In this document: one piece after another, positions 59,757 to 64,000 of the stretch
How the letters are laid out: each line of letters starts with the position of its first letter
Numbering within the stretch: the stretch's first letter is position 1
Assembly: GCF_004365175.1 (NCBI RefSeq)
Contig: NZ_SOCE01000001.1
Span: forward strand, 2,901,154 to 2,965,153
Direction of reading: 5' to 3'
DNA from: Kribbella voronezhensis
GTDB lineage: Bacteria > Actinomycetota > Actinomycetes > Propionibacteriales > Kribbellaceae
Length of the DNA stretch: 64,000 nucleotides
Notes under the pieces: model-generated
The model's database searches: none
What the model was told of the DNA's origin: nothing
What the model saw: the letters and a program-made list of their open reading frames with translations, nothing else
Position numbers and translations under genes: made by a program

Positions 59757-60202
59757 CCACGCGCGCTCCGCAACCGCTCCTCCGTCGCGGTCACTACACC
59801 CGCTCCCGCCCGCCCGGCCTCTCTTGCGGCTACGCCGCGACTGCGGGCTGACGCCCGCCCGCGACAGCCTCGCCGCCACTCGCGCCGCCAGGTGAGGCTG
59901 GTCAGTCGGATCGCCCCGAGCAATCGCCCAGGCCGCCTCCAACTCGGCGCTCATCTCGCCGCATCCGCGATGAGACACCCAAGGCCTGTGTCTCGAGACT
60001 GCTCCTGACCGCCATCTCCAAGCGTGAGTCCCCCGCTAGGCCGATGTTTCCCTGGCCCGGCGACAGCCACGGCCTTCGAGGCACCCGCAGCCACCGCACC
60101 GCAATGCCGGCCGAGTTGGCATGCGTGACCGCGATCTACACAAGCCGTACCGAGTTCTCCCACGAAGTGCCATCGACCAAGCTGTTCGACATCGCTATGA
60201 GC
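59757..60202. other. Non-coding region between attR and the element relic
   Basis: About 445 bases. Open frames cross it, but none has a ribosome site or familiar product. I see no RNA gene or clear repeat. Confidence 0.4.
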
Positions 60203-60311
60203 GCCGCCCCCCGACCACCCTTTCTGACCTGCGGTTACTCCATCGGAGAACCGCCGACCTTTCCGCTAGTCCAGCAATTTCTGTCCAGCTAGGTGTTCCG
60301 CGAGCTGATCG
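60203..60311. mobile_element. Relic of the left end of a related AICE
   Basis: The order degenerate tRNA end (GCCCCCCGACCAC), TCTGACCTGCGGTT hairpin, then an integrase C-terminus matches the AICE's left end at 41871-42000. The hairpin segment is 33/34 identical. On the minus strand, 60266-60311 encodes DQLAEHLAG followed by QKLLD and a stop; the intact Int ends DQLAEHLAG. Homology stops abruptly at 60312. Confidence 0.75.
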
Positions 60312-60341
60312 TGCGGCCCGGCGTCCGCGGTGTGGGCGTGA

Positions 60342-61040
60342 TCAGCTGACCTGGCCGGTGGGGCGTATGACGAGGTTGTTGATGTCCACGCCTTCGGGTT
60401 GGTTGACGGCGAACAAGATTGCCTCGGCGACTTGTTCGGCGGTCAGTGTCGGTGCCGCGGCGGGTGATCCGCCGCGCTCGTCCCAGAAGGGGGTGTCCAC
60501 AACCCCTGGGGCGACAACGGTGACGCTGACGTGGTCCTTGGCTACCAGGAGGCGGACGTTCTCGGCGAGGGCGTGCGCGGCCCACTTGGTGACGGAGTAC
60601 AGGTTGCCGGGTGTGTTCCTGGTGCCCGCGACCGAACCGATGATCACGATCCGGCCCTTGGACTTCCTCAGGTGCGGCAGTGTCTCGCGTACCAGCAGAG
60701 CCGGGCCGAGGATGTTGGTGAGAACCATGGCACGCATGGCCGCGGGGTCGTGGTCCTCCAGCGTGCCGGGCAGGGAGAACCCGGCGTTTGCGATCACCGT
60801 GTCCAATCGGTCCCACAAGCCCACGACTTGACGCACGGCAGCGGCGACATGGCTCTCGTCGCTGGCGTCACCGGTGATGGTCAGCAGCCGCTCGCCCGCT
60901 CCGGTGGAGGTGGCAAGCGCGGCCAGGCGATCGGCATCGCGGCCGGTGATCGCCACACGGTGGCCTTGCTTGAGCAGGACACGGGCAGTGGCCGCACCGA
61001 TCCCGCTCGAACCGCCGGTGATCAACGTGACGGGTTCCAT
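60342..61040 (-). CDS. Short-chain dehydrogenase/reductase
   Basis: A 232-residue classical SDR. Cofactor loop TLITGGSSGIGAATARVLL, DTVIANAGF, catalytic Ser in VIIGSVAG, and YSVTKWAAHALAENVRLL with the Tyr-x-x-x-Lys pair. Substrate unknown. The ATG at 61040 begins the fold directly. It starts just past the element relic, so it may be former cargo or chromosomal. Confidence 0.92.
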   Translation of the reverse strand: MEPVTLITGGSSGIGAATARVLLKQGHRVAITGRDADRLAALATSTGAGERLLTITGDASDESHVAAAVRQVVGLWDRLDTVIANAGFSLPGTLEDHDPAAMRAMVLTNILGPALLVRETLPHLRKSKGRIVIIGSVAGTRNTPGNLYSVTKWAAHALAENVRLLVAKDHVSVTVVAPGVVDTPFWDERGGSPAAAPTLTAEQVAEAILFAVNQPEGVDINNLVIRPTGQVS

Positions 61041-61559
61041 GGCACGGCCTCCTTGATGACGGCGGTATCGGCGATGCGCCAGGCCCCAGGTGTGTGACCA
61101 CTGAGTTGGCGGACGCAGGCTACCCGACACTCGTGAAGTTGTGACGCGAAGATCAGGCCACACGAACCGCAACGGGGAATCGAACAGCGTTACCAGCAGC
61201 CCCCAGATCCGTGCACACCTGTGATGTAGCACGCAGTGTGGTGGGTTGGGGTGGGGCTCTCTGTAGGCAGTCGGAGACGGTGTGAAATCGGACGTTCGAA
61301 ATGCGGTGTAAATTCCCGGACAATGTGGCCACGGAATGTCACGAAAAATGTATTGCGTTATTCGATAATCGGCGTCGGGCGACGGAAAGTAATGATCTGA
61401 GCGGCGACAGGACGTCGTGATTGTCACGCTGTGTCGATGGCGCGGTTCGATTGTTGCGGTGCGTAGTTGCTGACGGCGTTGTTACCGGTTTGAGACCTCC
61501 TGGTGGGTGTGCATATGCTCACCGGCGCCTGGCCGCGGACCTGGGGGACCGGACACAGG
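61041..61559. other. Intergenic region upstream of the riboswitch
   Basis: About 520 bases between the divergent SDR and GH16 transcription units. It contains a relatively AT-rich stretch (61300-61400) that could hold promoters. No gene is recognised. Confidence 0.45.
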
Positions 61560-61564
61560 CGGTA

Positions 61565-61782
61565 ATGCATACCCCCGCCGACTCGCAACGCCGAGTTCCG
61601 CCCTCCGGGTCGGTGGCCCCTCCCACAGAGCATCCGAGGGCGGAAGTGGGGAACCCAAGGTTCCCGGACCGGCCGTGGCGCCCGCGTGCGCTGCTGCCTG
61701 TCCTCGGGGCGAAGTCGCGCCAGCGACCGGGCAATCTTCCTGCCCGAGCCCGACAGCTAACCTCACAGGCGTGCAGGAAGGA
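61565..61782 (+). ncRNA. c-di-AMP riboswitch (ydaO-yuaA type)
   Basis: The leader has the actinobacterial ydaO pattern: ACAGGCGGTAATGC and CCGCCGACTC, then GAGGGCGGAAGTGGGGAACC and CAAGGTTCCC, GGGGCGAAGTCGC, GGGCAATCTTCCTGCCCGAG, and the end CCCGACAGCTAACCTCACAG. In Streptomyces this RNA precedes cell-wall hydrolase genes and turns them off when c-di-AMP is high. It ends just ahead of the GH16 ribosome site. Confidence 0.85.
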
Positions 61783-61790
61783 CTGTCCCC

Positions 61791-63335
61791 ATGCGGGATG
61801 CTTTCTCCCGTCGGCATGCACAACATCGAGCTGCCGTTCCCTCCGACAGACTGAAAGAACCGGCCGCCAAGGCCGGCCGCCGGGCACTGATCCCGATCAT
61901 CGCGGGCATCTCCTTGGTCCTCACCACCGCCGGAATCGGCGTGGCCGCGCTGACCTCCGACAGCATCCCGGCCCCGGTCAGCCTCACGGCCGGCGCCGAT
62001 GCCTACGTGAGCACCACATCCCCGACCCAGAGGCACGGTTGGTCGTCCCGGTTGGTCGCGAAGATGAACGAGGCGACCAGTCTGATCCGCTACACCGTGC
62101 CCCCCGTGGCGGACGGCTACGACCGCAAGGCCACGCTGGTACTGACCCGGCTGACCACCAGCAACCCGGCCAAGATCGCGGTGTCGAAGGCGCCGGGCGG
62201 CTGGACCGAGGCCGTCACCTACTTGACTGCTCCGAAGCCCGGTACGCCGTTCGCGACCGTGGCCGACGACGGCAAGTCGGCGCAGTTGCGGATCGACGTC
62301 TCCAAGGGCGTCACCGAGGCCGGCGAACTGAACCTGGCCGTCACGCAGCCCGAAGGCGCCGGCAGCACCGTCTTCGGTTCGCGCCAGGCCGGTGCGCAGC
62401 AGACAAAGCTGGAGATCAGCTACGTCCCCGAGGGCACGACTGACCCGCTGCCGTCCACGCCAACGTCGGCACCAACGACGGTGGAGCCGACGCAGTCGCC
62501 CACGGCCATGCCCACGCCCACGGCAACAACGACCAAGCCGACAACTACCCCGACCACCGCGTCACCCACGCCGACCACTTCACCCACCGCCTCGCCCACC
62601 ACAACGAGTCCGACGTCTACTCCGCCGACGACCGGCCTCGCACCGTCCTGGAGCCCGACGAGTTCGGCCAAGCTGACGTTCCAGGACGAGTTCAATGCCA
62701 CGACAGTCGACACGACCAAGTGGGAGCGCGGCTGGTTCAAGGAAGGCATCTCGGACGGTGTCAACAGCGACAACCTCCAGTGCTACGACACCAAGCAGGT
62801 CACCGAGTCCGGCGGATACCTCAATCTGAGCCTCGCGCAGCGCGAAGCCTTCTGCCGAGGTGGCACCAAGCAGTACGTGTCCGGCCTGGTGAACACTCGT
62901 AAGACGTTCAACCAGCGGTTCGGGTCGTTCGAGGCAAGGGTCTGCCTGCCTGACGGTAACGGCGACGGCAAGGTCGACGGTTTCCCGGCCTGGTGGACGA
63001 ACGGACCGTCCTCGGTGCCGTGGCCGGACCATGGCGAGATCGACGTCCTCGAAGGCATCGGTGGCGGCACCAAGGCTTCGCTGCACTATGTCGACCCGGT
63101 CTATCACGGCGGTACCTACTCGCCGACGCCGCTGGCCGGCTGCCACAACTTCGGCTCGCAGTGGACAAGCAGCGGAGTTACGTTCTACTACGACGGCAAG
63201 CCGATGTGGTCGCACGCCTTCGCCGGCACGCTTCCGCAGTTCCTCATCTTCAACTACGCGGTTCGCCAGCACGCGGGCGAAGCGATCACTCCCGGCACTG
63301 CTGTCCGAGTCGACTGGGTCCGGGTGTGGGCATGA
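61791..63335 (+). CDS. Secreted GH16 glucanase with DNRLRE/CBM-type domain
   Basis: A 514-residue exported glycoside hydrolase. A membrane-spanning signal (LIPIIAGISLVLTTAGIGVA) leads to a DNRLRE-like binding domain (DAYVSTTSPTQRHGWSSRL; about 65-215), a Thr/Pro linker (about 220-285) and the GH16 catalytic domain with EIDVLE (nucleophile and acid/base glutamates in WPDHGEIDVLEGIGG). GH16 enzymes cut beta-1,3/1,4-glucans, galactans or similar. The ATG follows AGGAAGGAC. The upstream riboswitch ties it to c-di-AMP and wall homeostasis. Confidence 0.92.
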   Translation: MRDAFSRRHAQHRAAVPSDRLKEPAAKAGRRALIPIIAGISLVLTTAGIGVAALTSDSIPAPVSLTAGADAYVSTTSPTQRHGWSSRLVAKMNEATSLIRYTVPPVADGYDRKATLVLTRLTTSNPAKIAVSKAPGGWTEAVTYLTAPKPGTPFATVADDGKSAQLRIDVSKGVTEAGELNLAVTQPEGAGSTVFGSRQAGAQQTKLEISYVPEGTTDPLPSTPTSAPTTVEPTQSPTAMPTPTATTTKPTTTPTTASPTPTTSPTASPTTTSPTSTPPTTGLAPSWSPTSSAKLTFQDEFNATTVDTTKWERGWFKEGISDGVNSDNLQCYDTKQVTESGGYLNLSLAQREAFCRGGTKQYVSGLVNTRKTFNQRFGSFEARVCLPDGNGDGKVDGFPAWWTNGPSSVPWPDHGEIDVLEGIGGGTKASLHYVDPVYHGGTYSPTPLAGCHNFGSQWTSSGVTFYYDGKPMWSHAFAGTLPQFLIFNYAVRQHAGEAITPGTAVRVDWVRVWA

Positions 63336-63409
63336 TGCGCGCACTGATCGCGTCCCTGCGGCGGTCCTGCTCCATCGACTGCCTGGCGTGAGCTGCTGAG
63401 GTAACAACA

Positions 63410-63457
63410 CCGCGCGGGTGCACTCCCATGGCTCAACATGGGAGTGCACCCGCGCGG
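63410..63457. terminator. Perfect 21-bp hairpin after the GH16 gene
   Basis: Two perfectly complementary 21-base arms (63410-63430 and 63437-63457) around GCTCAA. It lies 75 bases past the GH16 stop and lacks a T tract, as many actinobacterial terminators do. Confidence 0.75.
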
Positions 63458-63557
63458 CCGTCCCAGAAAAGTTCTCGGTAGGTTGTCGGAATTGGTGGGG
63501 GCTGTTCGTAGCGTTGGTGGAGGCGGACAGTGGGTCCGCTCTAGTTAAGGAGCAGAC

Positions 63558-63917
63558 ATGGCCGAGTACCTCATCTACTTCAATCAGCAGTGGGTGGGCG
63601 ACCACACCGAGGAGTGGTTCCGGGGGCGGGGGCCGCTGGCCATGGCAGTGGTGGAGGAGATGAAGGACGCCGGGGTCTACGTCTTCGCCGGCGGGCTGGA
63701 GGAGGAGGACGGTCCGGTCTACAGCGCCGACCCCACGAGTGGCGAGATGTTGATCACCGACGGGCCGTACGTCGAGACCAAGGAGTTTCTGGGCGGGTTC
63801 GCTCTGGTCGACGTACCCGATGACGAGACCGCCAAGATGTGGGCGGGCAAGGTCGCCGAGGCGTGCGGTTGGCCGCATGAGGTACGTCGGTTCAAGCCGC
63901 GACCCAAGGCCAAGTAG
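63558..63917 (+). CDS. YciI family (DGPF domain) protein
   Basis: A 119-residue YCII-related protein: MAEYLIYFNQQWVGDHTEEW, then LITDGPYVETKEFLGGFALV, the family signature. AAGGAG precedes the ATG. Related to, but distinct from, the copy at 9139. Role unknown. Confidence 0.88.
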   Translation: MAEYLIYFNQQWVGDHTEEWFRGRGPLAMAVVEEMKDAGVYVFAGGLEEEDGPVYSADPTSGEMLITDGPYVETKEFLGGFALVDVPDDETAKMWAGKVAEACGWPHEVRRFKPRPKAK

Positions 63918-63969
63918 CAAGGCGCGCTTCACCAGCTGACGGTGCCGGACGAAGTCACAGCGCTGGTCG

Positions 63970-64000
63970 TTAGTCGAGGGCCTGTAGGTGCTCGGTTTCG
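63970..64000 (-). CDS. Possible C-terminal end of a gene entering from the right
   Basis: On the minus strand the last bases read ETEHLQALD and a TAA at 63970-63972. Too short to identify; it may be the end of a neighbouring gene. Confidence 0.3.
   Translation of the reverse strand, partial: ETEHLQALD

Noticed and set aside
1..64000. CRISPR arrays and intact insertion sequences
   Set aside because: I found no regularly spaced direct repeats of CRISPR type and no transposase gene; the only mobile sequences are the AICE and its relic.

Overview
The window is chromosomal DNA from a high-GC actinobacterium. GC-rich codon use, GTG starts, ANTAR/GAF and SigB/SigF-type regulators, an F420-type LLM oxidoreductase, a class F sortase and an actinomycete integrative conjugative element (AICE) all point there. 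The gene style resembles Kribbella/Nocardioidaceae, but that is an inference and not a database result.

Layout. 1-9480: mixed metabolism and regulation (secreted protein, GAF-ANTAR regulator, secreted trypsin-like protease, two glycosyltransferase-like genes, TetR plus LLM oxidoreductase, malate synthase, cupin, aldo/keto reductase, YciI-like protein). 9570-16902: a compact minus-strand operon encoding SWIM zinc-finger, DUF5691, MoxR AAA ATPase, DUF5682 and vWA proteins, which look like one ATP-driven machine of unknown role. 16973-24697: an MFS pump with a long coiled-coil tail, a small protein, a VOC protein, a holin-like/DUF3618/DUF4235 envelope operon, a LysR regulator, a SigB/SigF-type sigma factor and a stand-alone LigD phosphoesterase domain. 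24684-33693: CGNR-azlC-azlD under a palindromic operator, nitroreductase, YciO/Sua5-like protein, S41 peptidase, sortase plus DUF4397 surface protein, lipoprotein, MFS pump, AlkD-like glycosylase. 33881-37895: a signalling module (STAS, CheB, STAS-HATPase fusion, frameshifted CheR-PAS) that probably feeds a sigma-factor partner switch. 37900-40923: LacI regulator, SIS isomerase, polyprenol-phosphate mannosyltransferase, zincin.

41550-41882 holds tRNA-Glu, tRNA-Asp and tRNA-Phe. The 3' end of tRNA-Phe is the attachment site of an AICE of about 17.9 kb (41841-59718), bounded by 43-bp direct repeats. Its minus-strand operon runs DUF6284-like, hypothetical, Spd-type membrane protein, TraB/FtsK translocase, zinc-ribbon membrane protein, C5-cytosine methyltransferase, RRQRL zinc protein, primase-polymerase, DUF3631 helicase, Xis, Int. 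A divergent GntR regulator heads the accessory half: acetyltransferase, PIN-domain toxin with partner, an AspBHI-like modification-dependent restriction enzyme, and membrane proteins including a pentapeptide-repeat/TRADD-N-associated pair. Non-coding structure fits transfer and replication: repeated GGTAGCGG octamers beside traB (candidate clt), a symmetric array of GGGACGGCT repeats in the DUF3631 gene (candidate origin), and matching CCGCAAC pairs near both ends (candidate arm sites). A relic of the left end of a related element lies at 60203-60311.

60342-64000 returns to the chromosome: an SDR enzyme, a c-di-AMP (ydaO-type) riboswitch ahead of a secreted GH16 glucanase with a DNRLRE/CBM-type domain, and a second YciI-like protein.
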